Part shown: in pieces, positions 1 to 5,875 of the stretch | Layout of the letters: each line of letters starts with the position of its first letter | How positions within the stretch are numbered: position 1 is the stretch's first letter | Source: an uncultured Acetatifactor sp. | GTDB taxonomy: Bacteria > Bacillota > Clostridia > Lachnospirales > Lachnospiraceae | DNA: 10,096 nucleotides | NCBI GenBank assembly: GCA_910585615.1 | Contig: CAJUFO010000110.1 | Coordinates: forward strand, 1-10,096 | Direction: 5' to 3' | Position numbers and translations under genes: made by a program | Notes under the pieces: model-generated | The model's database searches: none | Told to the model about the DNA's origin: nothing | What the model saw: only the letters and a program-made list of their open reading frames with translations

Positions 1-93
1 GCGAAATCCCGGTCTATTTGTGTTGCAAAAAATTATTTAGACTGTGAATGGTAACTGGCGGACACTTTTTCAAAAATATCCGAAGTTTTTAGA
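1..93. other. Upstream flank without a recognisable gene
   Basis: I see no gene here. One forward frame stays open only to a TAA at 52-54, which is too short to identify as the tail of an upstream gene. The right half is AT-rich, with T5, A5 and T5 runs at 66-70, 72-76 and 86-90. These lie just upstream of the strong promoter at 94-122 and could act as an UP-like element or a bend. That role is inferred from position only. Confidence 0.4.
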
Positions 94-122
94 TTGACAA
101 TGCCGGGAAACGGGATTATAAT
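94..122 (+). promoter_or_regulatory. Consensus sigma-A promoter of the ribU leader
   Basis: A perfect -35 box TTGACA lies at 94-99 and a perfect -10 box TATAAT at 117-122, separated by exactly 17 bases. Transcription should start near 128-130. The leader would then be about 470 nt before the ribU start codon. An unregulated promoter of full consensus strength fits a gene whose control lies downstream, in the FMN riboswitch and terminator. Confidence 0.9.
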
Positions 123-135
123 GATTTTTGTCAAA

Positions 136-169
136 TCAAATACCCTGCTGCAAGCAACAGGGTATTTGA
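136..169 (+). other. 12-bp hairpin near the 5' end of the ribU leader
   Basis: Positions 136-147 are perfectly complementary to 158-169, with a 10-nt loop between them. The hairpin would begin within about 8 nt of the predicted transcription start and lies roughly 70 nt before the FMN aptamer. The + strand has no T-run after it, so it is not an intrinsic terminator in that direction. It could protect the 5' end of the transcript or be an operator-like inverted repeat overlapping the initially transcribed region. Its role is unknown. Confidence 0.6.
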
Positions 170-190
170 CCCTCGCGGCATTCGCCAACT

Positions 191-208
191 GGCCGTGCAA
201 GTACGGCC
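191..208 (+). other. Second leader hairpin
   Basis: Positions 191-196 pair perfectly with 203-208 around a 6-nt loop. It lies between the first leader hairpin and the FMN aptamer. The heptamer CTCGCGG occurs on both sides of it, at 172-178 and 222-228. This is leader structure of unknown role and is not part of the conserved aptamer. Confidence 0.4.
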
Positions 209-240
209 GCTTGACTCATTGCTCGCGGGAATAAAAGAAA

Positions 241-415
241 ATTCTTCGGGGTCGGGTGACCTCTGCGGGATGCGGATGCATGTCCCGCAGGCGGAATTCC
301 CTACTGGCGGTACAGTCCGCGACCCGTGACAGGCGAAGGGCAAAGCGCCCAGGCCCGCCACGGCTGATTCGGTGAAAGTCCGGAACCAACAGTAAAGTCT
401 GGATGAAAGAAGAAG
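241..415 (+). promoter_or_regulatory. FMN riboswitch (RFN element) aptamer
   Basis: The conserved RFN blocks appear in order: CTTCGGGG, GGGTGA, AATTCCCTACTGGCGGTA, CAGTCCGCGA, TGATTCGGTGAAAGTCCGG, AACCAACAGTAAAGTCTGGATG and finally GAAGAAG. Helix P1 forms from 242-247 and 409-414. A variable stem (GGGC...GCCC) sits near 338-350. Compared with the usual GGGTGAAATTCCC, about 35 nt (260-294) are inserted between GGGTGA and AATTCCC. The insert folds into an 8-bp hairpin (263-270 with 283-290). In this family FMN binding stabilises the aptamer and turns off riboflavin uptake or synthesis genes; here the target is ribU, by way of the terminator at 506-533. Confidence 0.93.
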
Positions 416-505
416 TATCTGTCACAGGTTTATTTCAGGCGGCATGTCCTGGCCGCAGCAGGCTGCCCTGGAAGTACATCCTGTGCGCAAAGGTATGGAA
501 ACCCG

Positions 506-533
506 CCCCGAATCGTCACGGTTCGGGGCTTTT
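506..533 (+). terminator. Riboswitch expression-platform terminator
   Basis: CCCCGAA (506-512) pairs with TTCGGGG (522-528). A U-G pair and two C-G pairs continue the stem to about 10 bp with a 3-nt loop, and CTTTTTC follows. It lies about 90 nt after the aptamer and 70 nt before ribU, as expected for transcriptional attenuation. The 5' arm is also perfectly complementary to 245-251 in the aptamer's P1/P2 strand, which suggests an alternative antiterminated fold. Confidence 0.85.
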
Positions 534-600
534 TCATGCGCAGGCCCGCGCAGAGGAGAATTTTCCAAAACAATCTTTAGAAAAGTGGAGGAAAAGTAAA

Positions 601-1368
601 ATGAACGAACTGTTCCAAAATGTGGCGGAGAACGCCATGTATGTCCTGAGCTTCTTTATGATCATCATGCTGGTATTCATCGCGGCGCTGCTGCTGGAGA
701 AGGCCGCCGGGAAAAAGAACGGTGTGACAGGGCCGGTCTTCACCACCAGGAAGCTGGCCATGATCGGCATGTTCTCCGCCATCGCCATGATCCTGCATCT
801 GTTCGACTTCCCGCTGCCCTTCGCCCCCGGCTTCTACAAGCTGGACTTCAGCGAGCTGCCCATTCTGGTGGGAGCTTTCGCCTTCGGCCCGGCGGCAGGG
901 GTGATGATGGAGTTCATCAAGATCCTGCTGAAGCTCTTCATCAAGGGGACTTCCACAGCCTTTGTGGGCGACCTGGCAAACTTCGTCATCGGCTGCAGCT
1001 TCATCCTGCCCGCCTCCGCCATCTATGCCTTCCATAAGAGCAGGAAGACGGCGATTGCGGCCTGCGCCGTCGGCACCGCCATCCTCACCGTGTTCGGCAC
1101 CGCCTTCAACGCCGTCTACCTGCTCCCGGCATTCTCCAAGCTCTACGGCATGCCTCTGGACAGCCTGCTGGAGATGGGCAGCGCCGTGAACCCCCTGGCG
1201 GAGGGAGGCATCATCAGCTTCGTGGTGGCCTGCGTGGCGCCTCTGAACCTGATTAAGGGAGCCGGCGTGTCCCTGGTGACGCTGCTGATCTACAAACCCC
1301 TGAGCCCTATCATCAAGGCCGGACAGGATGCGGCGGGGACGCGCCGCATTGCGGAACGGCTGCAGTAA
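601..1368 (+). CDS. Riboflavin ECF transporter, S component RibU
   Basis: This is the membrane-embedded substrate-binding (S) subunit of an energy-coupling factor transporter. It captures riboflavin and shares an EcfA/A'/T module encoded elsewhere. Several family hallmarks are visible: residues 69-98 carry the FPLPFAPGFYKLDFSELP-type signature followed by GAFAFGP. Residues 117-131 hold the STAFVGDLANFVIG stretch, and residues 169-176 read FNAVYLLP. Several further hydrophobic segments follow up to NLIKG at 216-220. At 255 aa it is longer than a typical RibU of about 190-210 aa. The extra length is mainly an N-terminal hydrophobic helix (about 15-33) plus a charged linker. The ATG at 601 was chosen because GGAGGA lies about 8 nt upstream. 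The FMN riboswitch in front independently supports riboflavin as the substrate. Confidence 0.93.
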   Translation: MNELFQNVAENAMYVLSFFMIIMLVFIAALLLEKAAGKKNGVTGPVFTTRKLAMIGMFSAIAMILHLFDFPLPFAPGFYKLDFSELPILVGAFAFGPAAGVMMEFIKILLKLFIKGTSTAFVGDLANFVIGCSFILPASAIYAFHKSRKTAIAACAVGTAILTVFGTAFNAVYLLPAFSKLYGMPLDSLLEMGSAVNPLAEGGIISFVVACVAPLNLIKGAGVSLVTLLIYKPLSPIIKAGQDAAGTRRIAERLQ

Positions 1369-1416
1369 AATTTCTTGCTTTTTTCGGATTTTTAGAGTAA
1401 AATGACAGATGGACAC

Positions 1417-1445
1417 AAAAGCACCTGCTCTGTGGGTGCTTTTTC
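1417..1445 (+). terminator. Intrinsic terminator after ribU
   Basis: AAAAGCACC (1417-1425) pairs with GGTGCTTTT (1435-1443) around a 9-nt loop, and the T-run continues to 1444. It ends the riboswitch-controlled ribU transcript about 50 nt after the stop codon and separates it from the next gene. Confidence 0.85.
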
Positions 1446-1491
1446 GTGAAATAAAATGCGACAGGCCGATTTCGGGCGGCAGGGGAGAAGT

Positions 1492-1968
1492 ATGCTGGAA
1501 CTGACCATAAAGATAGAAGCAGGGGATTTATACGACTACATGCTGCGGCATTCCTACAACAGCCCGGCGGGCATCCTGGGCAGCGCTTTCGGCGGGGTTC
1601 TGATTCTGTTCGCCCTGGCCACGAAGCAGTGGATCTTCATCGTGCTGGGGCTGGTGATGCTGCTCTATCTGCCATGGACGCTTTTTTTAAAGAGCAGGAG
1701 CCAGATTCTCTCCAATGCCGCTTTCCAGGAGCCGCTCCACTATACTCTGGACGACGAGGGACTGACTATTTCCCAGGGGGACGCCCAGGAGAAGATGGCA
1801 TGGGAATACATGCACAAGGCGGTGTCCACCAGCAGGAGCATCATCCTCTACACCTCGCCTATCAATGGAACCATCTTCCCCAGGCGCCAGTTGGGAGACC
1901 GGCAGGCGGCAGTGATTGAGATGATTTCCACTCATATGCCCCCGGCCAAGGTGAAGATACGCGCCTGA
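1492..1968 (+). CDS. YcxB-like two-helix membrane protein
   Basis: A protein of 158 aa. An N-terminal soluble stretch (MLELTIKIEAGDLYDYML) is followed by two hydrophobic segments at about 27-43 and 46-66. Next comes a basic turn (KSRSQ), then a C-terminal beta-rich domain of about 90 aa with LHYTLDDEGLTIS and a W-E-Y pattern near 104-106. This order (short N-terminus, two helices, PH-like tail) is that of YcxB-like proteins, whose function is not established. The ATG at 1492 was preferred to one at 1456 in the same frame because GGGGAGAAG lies immediately upstream and the product then starts like other family members. It precedes tsaE by 39 nt and may be cotranscribed. I see no convincing promoter of its own. 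Confidence 0.7.
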   Translation: MLELTIKIEAGDLYDYMLRHSYNSPAGILGSAFGGVLILFALATKQWIFIVLGLVMLLYLPWTLFLKSRSQILSNAAFQEPLHYTLDDEGLTISQGDAQEKMAWEYMHKAVSTSRSIILYTSPINGTIFPRRQLGDRQAAVIEMISTHMPPAKVKIRA

Positions 1969-2007
1969 TTCTTCGGGGCGACAGAACAGTGAAAAACAGA
2001 AAAACGG

Positions 2008-2538
2008 ATGAATATAAACGTAAAAAAGATAATAGACGAATTGAATACAAATAAAACAGTGGTCCTGGAATCCTGGTCGGCAGCGGAGACAGCCGCGTTT
2101 GGAGAGCGCCTGGGCCAGGCGGGACTGCCGGGCCAGGTCGTAACCCTGACCGGAGATTTGGGCGTGGGCAAGACCGTGTTCACCCAGGGCTTTGCCAGAG
2201 GCCTGGGGGTGGAAGGCCCCGTGAACAGCCCTACCTTTACCATACTCCAGATTTATGAGGACGGCAGGCTGCCATTCTACCATTTCGACGTCTACCGCAT
2301 CGCGGACGTGGAGGAGATGGAGGAAATCGGCTACGAGGACTGCTTTTACGGGGAGGGAATCTGTCTCATAGAATGGGCCAATCTGATAGAGGAAATCCTG
2401 CCGGAGGATGCCATCCAGGTAACGATAGAAAAAGATTTGGAAAAAGGCTTCGACTATCGCAGAATCACTCTGTGCAGCCGCAATGCCGGGAAGGGTGCCG
2501 CTGACAGCAATGCCGCTTTGGGCGGGATGGAAAAGTGA
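2008..2538 (+). CDS. tsaE: tRNA t6A biosynthesis ATPase TsaE
   Basis: The ATPase partner of TsaB-TsaD in making N6-threonylcarbamoyladenosine at position 37 of ANN-reading tRNAs; it is cytoplasmic. The Walker A motif GDLGVGKT is at residues 49-56. It is followed by SPTF (74-77), HFDVYR (92-97) and IEWA (121-124), all typical of the TsaE/YjeE family. At 176 aa it is about 20 aa longer than usual, with extra residues at the N-terminus and a polar Gly/Ala-rich C-terminal tail (about 158-176). No good Shine-Dalgarno precedes the ATG at 2008. In-frame TTG (2041) and GTG (2059) codons lie closer to the conserved core but also lack a clear site, so the start is uncertain. The stop is 25 nt before the tsaB start. 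Confidence 0.93.
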   Translation: MNINVKKIIDELNTNKTVVLESWSAAETAAFGERLGQAGLPGQVVTLTGDLGVGKTVFTQGFARGLGVEGPVNSPTFTILQIYEDGRLPFYHFDVYRIADVEEMEEIGYEDCFYGEGICLIEWANLIEEILPEDAIQVTIEKDLEKGFDYRRITLCSRNAGKGAADSNAALGGMEK

Positions 2539-2563
2539 TGCGCGGCACCATGGGAAGGAAAAT

Positions 2564-3280
2564 ATGAAGATATTAGGAATGGACAGTTCCGGCCTGGTGG
2601 CCAGCGTAGCCATCGTGGAGGACGACGCGCTGGTGGCGGAATACACCACGAATCATAAGAAGACGCATTCCCAGACCCTCTTGCCCATGCTGGAGGAGCT
2701 GCGGGACATGGTGGAGCTGGACATGGACACTATCGATGCCATAGCCATAGCCTCCGGCCCCGGCTCCTTCACGGGGCTGCGCATCGGCTCCGCCACCGCC
2801 AAGGGCCTGGGCCTTGCCCTGGGGAAGCCCCTGGTGGAAGTGCCCACCCTGGAGGGGCTGGCATGGAACCTCTGGGGGACGGACAGGCTGGTCTGCCCTC
2901 TGATGGATGCCAGGCGGAACCAGGTATATGCCGCGGCCTGCGAATTCCTGCCGGAGGGGGAGGGCTTCGCGTTGCACACGGTCATTCCCCAGACTCCGAT
3001 CGACATAGAAGAGCTGCTGGAGAAGCTCACGGCCCTGGGCAGGCCCGTGACTTTCCTGGGGGACGGCGTCCCCGTCTACAGGGAAGCCGTCCGGGCGCAC
3101 TGCGGCGTGCCCTACGCGCTGGCACCGGCAGGCAGCAACAGGCAGCGGGCGGCTTCCATAGCGGCGCTGGGCGCAGTGTATTTCAGGCAGGGCAGGATTG
3201 TGCCCGCCGCGGCGCACAGCCCGGTGTATCTGCGTAAAAGCCAGGCGGAGCAGGAGGCGGGGCGCAGGCAGCAGTCATGA
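2564..3280 (+). CDS. tsaB: t6A biosynthesis protein TsaB
   Basis: The inactive ASKHA-fold partner of TsaD. It forms the TsaB-TsaD heterodimer that transfers threonylcarbamoyl to A37 of tRNA. It has 238 aa, within the normal range. Visible signatures are the phosphate-binding-like start ILGMDSS (3-9), THSQTLLPM (34-42) and SGPGSFTGLRIG (64-75). Others are MDARRNQVYAA (114-124), FLGDG (164-168) and the terminal PVYLRKSQAE (220-229), the usual family ending. The frame is open further upstream, but the ATG at 2564 follows GGGAAGGAAA and begins exactly where TsaB homologues begin. It lies between tsaE and rimI in the order common in Firmicutes. Confidence 0.94.
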   Translation: MKILGMDSSGLVASVAIVEDDALVAEYTTNHKKTHSQTLLPMLEELRDMVELDMDTIDAIAIASGPGSFTGLRIGSATAKGLGLALGKPLVEVPTLEGLAWNLWGTDRLVCPLMDARRNQVYAAACEFLPEGEGFALHTVIPQTPIDIEELLEKLTALGRPVTFLGDGVPVYREAVRAHCGVPYALAPAGSNRQRAASIAALGAVYFRQGRIVPAAAHSPVYLRKSQAEQEAGRRQQS

Positions 3281-3317
3281 ATCGGGGATTCATGTCGATA
3301 TATACAGTGGAGGGTTT

Positions 3318-3767
3318 ATGCAGATTGAGATAAGAGAATTGCGGGAGGCGGACATCCAGGCCCTGGCGGATATCGAGGCGCAGACCTTTTCCATGCCCTG
3401 GTCGGCCCGGTCCTTCCAGACCCTCCTGGAGAATCCTTACTGCTTTTATTTCGTGGCGCTTGTTGACGGCCGCATCGTGGGGGGCGCAGGGTATACCGAG
3501 CTGTGCGGGGAGGCCAACATAGACAATGTGGTGGTGGCCCAAAGCTACAGGGCCCAGGGCATCGGGCAGGCGCTGCTGCAGGCGCTGATCGCCCACGGAG
3601 AGGCGCGGCGGATTACGGCCTTCACCCTGGAGGTGCGGGTGAGCAATGCGGCGGCCATCCATATGTATGAAAAATTCGGTTTTTCATCGGAAGGAATCCG
3701 TCCCGGCTTCTATGAAAGGCCCAGAGAGGATGCCGTGATCATGTGGCGGCGGCAGGACAAAATCTGA
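3318..3767 (+). CDS. rimI: Ribosomal protein N-acetyltransferase RimI
   Basis: A GNAT-fold acetyltransferase of 149 aa. RimI transfers acetyl from acetyl-CoA to the N-terminal alanine of ribosomal protein bS18. The acetyl-CoA motif RAQGIG is at 78-83. TLEVRVSNAAAIHMYEKFGF (103-122) and FYERPREDAVIM (131-142) are the RimI-type C-terminal signatures. The ATG at 3318 has GTGGAGGG 3-10 nt upstream. A longer in-frame start overlapping tsaB lacks support. It follows tsaB by 37 nt, its usual neighbour in Gram-positive bacteria. The true protein substrate cannot be read from the sequence, because clostridial RimI proteins may act more broadly than the E. coli enzyme. Confidence 0.9.
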   Translation: MQIEIRELREADIQALADIEAQTFSMPWSARSFQTLLENPYCFYFVALVDGRIVGGAGYTELCGEANIDNVVVAQSYRAQGIGQALLQALIAHGEARRITAFTLEVRVSNAAAIHMYEKFGFSSEGIRPGFYERPREDAVIMWRRQDKI

Positions 3768-3810
3768 CAAAATGACAGCAATTACCACACGCATTTATGT
3801 ATATTTTTAG

Positions 3811-3816
3811 TATAAT
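3811..3816 (+). promoter_or_regulatory. Possible internal promoter (-10 box)
   Basis: TATAAT at 3811-3816 sits in the AT-rich 151-nt gap between rimI and the next gene. That stretch (3768-3816) stands out from the GC-rich surroundings. I find no good -35 box at 16-18 nt, so it would be a weak or activator-dependent promoter. It could give the rnz-tsaD-ispD half its own transcription. No terminator is visible after rimI, so read-through from upstream is also likely. Confidence 0.4.
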
Positions 3817-3918
3817 GGTTACAGGTCGGCCAGACAGCCACAGGTGGAACGAAAAAATGTGGCATTCGGCGGATCTGGCAGCGGTTATCGGCAGGTTCAT
3901 GCGAAGGGAGAAGAGAGT

Positions 3919-4167
3919 ATGCGTAAATACGTGGACGGACAGGATAAAGTGCTGATGAAGGTGGTCTGCAACAAATGCGGCAGGTCCCTGAAGGTGGAGA
4001 ACGGATATCTGAGGGAATTCTGCTTTGCCGGGGATGCCGTGTTCGGGTATTTCAGCCGCAGGGACGGCGTGGCGCAGCATTTCGACCTGTGCGAGGACTG
4101 CTACGAGGAATGGACGGCCCGGTTCGCGGTGCCGCCGGAGGAGTCCGAAGCGCTGGAGCTTTTGTAA
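3919..4167 (+). CDS. Small CxxC/CxxC protein, probable zinc ribbon
   Basis: An 82-aa protein of unknown function with CNKC at residues 17-20 and CEDC at 58-61, 37 residues apart, plus a single Cys35 and His54. Four cysteines in two CxxC pairs suggest one structural zinc site in a ribbon-like fold. There is no signal peptide or membrane segment, so it is probably cytoplasmic. The ATG at 3919 follows GGGAGAAGAGAG; a longer in-frame start at 3844 has no ribosome binding site. It stands between rimI and rnz in a run of tRNA-maturation genes. A nucleic-acid or protein-binding role is possible but not shown. I recognise the type as recurring in Lachnospiraceae but cannot name a characterised family. 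Confidence 0.75.
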   Translation: MRKYVDGQDKVLMKVVCNKCGRSLKVENGYLREFCFAGDAVFGYFSRRDGVAQHFDLCEDCYEEWTARFAVPPEESEALELL

Positions 4168-4249
4168 GGATACCGGGAGCCTGGAAGGGGCACATAGCTT
4201 CCGCAAGCGGGCGCCGGAAAAGAAGAAATTCAGAAAAGAAGGGACCAAG

Positions 4250-5161
4250 ATGCTGGATGTAAGTCTGCTGGGAACAGGAGGGATGATGCCATTGCCCTAC
4301 AGATGGCTCACCTCCCTGATGCTCCGGTACAATGGAAAAAGCATACTGATTGACTGTGGGGAGGGCACGCAGATTGCCATGCGGGAGAAGGGCTGGAGCC
4401 CTAATCCCATCGATGTGATATGCTTTACGCATTACCACGCCGACCATATCAGCGGGCTGCCGGGCATGCTCCTGACCATGGGCAACGCGGAGCGCAAGGA
4501 GCCGCTCCTGCTCATAGGCCCCAAAGGATTGACCAGAACGGTCAATGCCCTGCGCACCATTGCGCCGGAACTCCCCTTTGAAGTGCGGCTGCAGGAAATC
4601 ACCGAGGAGGAGCAGGAATTCCCCTTCGAGGGCTTCCGGCTGAAGGCCTTTAAAGTGAACCACAGCGTATTATGCTATGGATATACCATGACGGTGGATA
4701 GGATCGGACGCTTCGACAGGGAACGGGCCCTGGAGCAGGGGATTCCCATGAAGCTCTGGAGCAGACTGCAGAAGGGCGAGGTTATAGAACAGGACGGGAG
4801 AACCTATACGCCGGACATGGTGCTGGGGGCTCCCCGCAGGGGCCTGAAGGTGACCTACTGTACGGACACCAGGCCGGTGGAGGCCATCGCCCGGAACGGT
4901 GCCGGATCCGACCTGATGATTCTGGAGGGGATGTACGGCGAGCCGGAGAAGCTGGCCAAGGCCAGGGAGAACAGGCATATGACCATGTACGAGGCCGCCA
5001 GGATAGCGAGGGCGGCGGAGGTCCCGGAGCTGTGGCTCACCCATTACAGCCCCTCCCTGACCCATCCGGAGGACTATCTCAAGGACGTGAGGAAGATTTT
5101 CCAGAATACGGTGGCGGCCAGGGACGGCAGGACTGTGGAGCTGAACTTTGACGAGGAGTAA
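4250..5161 (+). CDS. rnz: Ribonuclease Z
   Basis: A zinc-dependent metallo-beta-lactamase-fold endonuclease that cuts tRNA precursors just after the discriminator base. This matters most for tRNAs whose genes lack an encoded CCA. At 303 aa it has the normal short bacterial length. The HxHxDH metal motif is THYHADH (His61, His63, Asp65, His66). Other ligands expected for the family are His138 (VNHSV), Asp206 (CTDT) and His265 (LTHYS). NRHMT (241-245) matches the conserved GHMT-type element, and the exosite-arm region lies between about 150 and 195. The ATG at 4250 follows AAAAGAAGGGA; the open frame upstream of it overlaps the small CxxC gene and is spurious. It lies in a tRNA-maturation neighbourhood with tsaD downstream. 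Confidence 0.93.
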   Translation: MLDVSLLGTGGMMPLPYRWLTSLMLRYNGKSILIDCGEGTQIAMREKGWSPNPIDVICFTHYHADHISGLPGMLLTMGNAERKEPLLLIGPKGLTRTVNALRTIAPELPFEVRLQEITEEEQEFPFEGFRLKAFKVNHSVLCYGYTMTVDRIGRFDRERALEQGIPMKLWSRLQKGEVIEQDGRTYTPDMVLGAPRRGLKVTYCTDTRPVEAIARNGAGSDLMILEGMYGEPEKLAKARENRHMTMYEAARIARAAEVPELWLTHYSPSLTHPEDYLKDVRKIFQNTVAARDGRTVELNFDEE

Positions 5162-5198
5162 GGAAAAGAAAAGTCCGCATGGCGGAGGGGAGGCAGGC

Positions 5199-5789
5199 AT
5201 GAAGAAAAACACCTCAAAAAACACGACAAAAGTAGCGATCATCTTTCTGGTGCTGATAGTGGCAGTGGTGGCCTATTTCGCCTATCTTTCGAATAAAAGC
5301 CGAGAGGTGGAGGACGAGGCGGCCATGACGGCGGTTAAGCTTGTGCTGAGCCGCGACCTGGAGAACAACTATCCCCCTACGGTCAAGGAAGTGATGAAGT
5401 ATTACGCGGACATCCAGAAATGCCTCTATTCCCAGGAATGTTTGGACGAGGAGGCAGAGCAGCTGGGCATGAAGGCCAGGGCCCTTTTCGATGACGAGCT
5501 GCTGGCGGCCAACGATGTGACCAATCACCTGCTGGCCCTCAAATCCGAAATCACCTCCTTCCAGGAGGACAGCAGGCAGATCACCGCGGCTTCCGTGGCC
5601 TCCAGCGCCAATGTGGATACCTTTACGGAGGACGGATACGAGTTCGCCAGGATTCACTGCATCTATACCGTCCTGGACGGCGGGCAGAGCAATCTGGTGG
5701 ACATGGTCTATCTGCTGCGCAGGGACGGGAACAGGCGGTGGAAGATTTACGGCTGGGACCTGGCGCAGAATGTGAACCCGACGGACTGA
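5199..5789 (+). CDS. Membrane-anchored protein of unknown function
   Basis: A protein of 196 aa. A lysine-rich N-terminus (MKKNTSKNTTK) is followed by one hydrophobic helix at about 12-30, then about 165 residues that are probably extracytoplasmic. The helix has no lipobox cysteine, so it looks like an uncleaved anchor. The soluble part has a helical first half (TVKEVMKYYADIQKCLYSQECLDEEA) with two nearby cysteines (75 and 81). The second half is strand-rich (YEFARIHCIYTVLDGG, MVYLLRRDGNRRWKIYGWDL), which resembles NTF2-like domains. It may belong to a Lachnospiraceae domain-of-unknown-function family such as DUF6715, but I am not certain of that name. GGAGGGGAGG lies just before the ATG at 5199. 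It sits 37 nt after rnz and before tsaD. Confidence 0.75.
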   Translation: MKKNTSKNTTKVAIIFLVLIVAVVAYFAYLSNKSREVEDEAAMTAVKLVLSRDLENNYPPTVKEVMKYYADIQKCLYSQECLDEEAEQLGMKARALFDDELLAANDVTNHLLALKSEITSFQEDSRQITAASVASSANVDTFTEDGYEFARIHCIYTVLDGGQSNLVDMVYLLRRDGNRRWKIYGWDLAQNVNPTD

Positions 5790-5824
5790 CAGCGACAGAC
5801 TGCCGGAGTCAAGCTACAGAAAGC

Positions 5825-5859
5825 GCCGCCGGGGGCGGGGATTGCAGCCCCTGTGCGGC
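5825..5859 (+). other. GC-rich hairpin just before the tsaD ribosome binding site
   Basis: GCCGC (5825-5829) pairs with GCGGC (5855-5859), and inside it GGGG (5837-5840) pairs with CCCC (5848-5851). No T-run follows, so it is not a terminator. It ends about 6 nt before the tsaD Shine-Dalgarno and could limit ribosome access or mark a processing site between the two genes. Confidence 0.4.
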
Positions 5860-5875
5860 AGAATGAGGGAGAAAA

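Noticed and set aside
403..600. Forward extension of the ribU frame into the riboswitch
   Set aside because: The extension would translate the aptamer and terminator and has no family similarity. GGAGGA before 601 marks the start.
1375..1403. Promoter-like TTGCTT-N17-TAAAAT after ribU
   Set aside because: The -35 matches only 3 of 6 positions. A transcript from it would meet the terminator at 1417-1445 within about 10 nt, so it is a poor candidate for the downstream operon.
577..1416. Reverse-strand frame of 279 codons opposite ribU
   Set aside because: The product is a low-complexity His/Asp/Glu/Gln/Gly mixture, as expected from the complement of a hydrophobic membrane-protein gene. No family features.
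1687..2649. Reverse-strand frame of 320 codons opposite the YcxB-like gene and tsaE
   Set aside because: It crosses several unrelated forward genes without a recognisable domain. The forward frames have conserved motifs.
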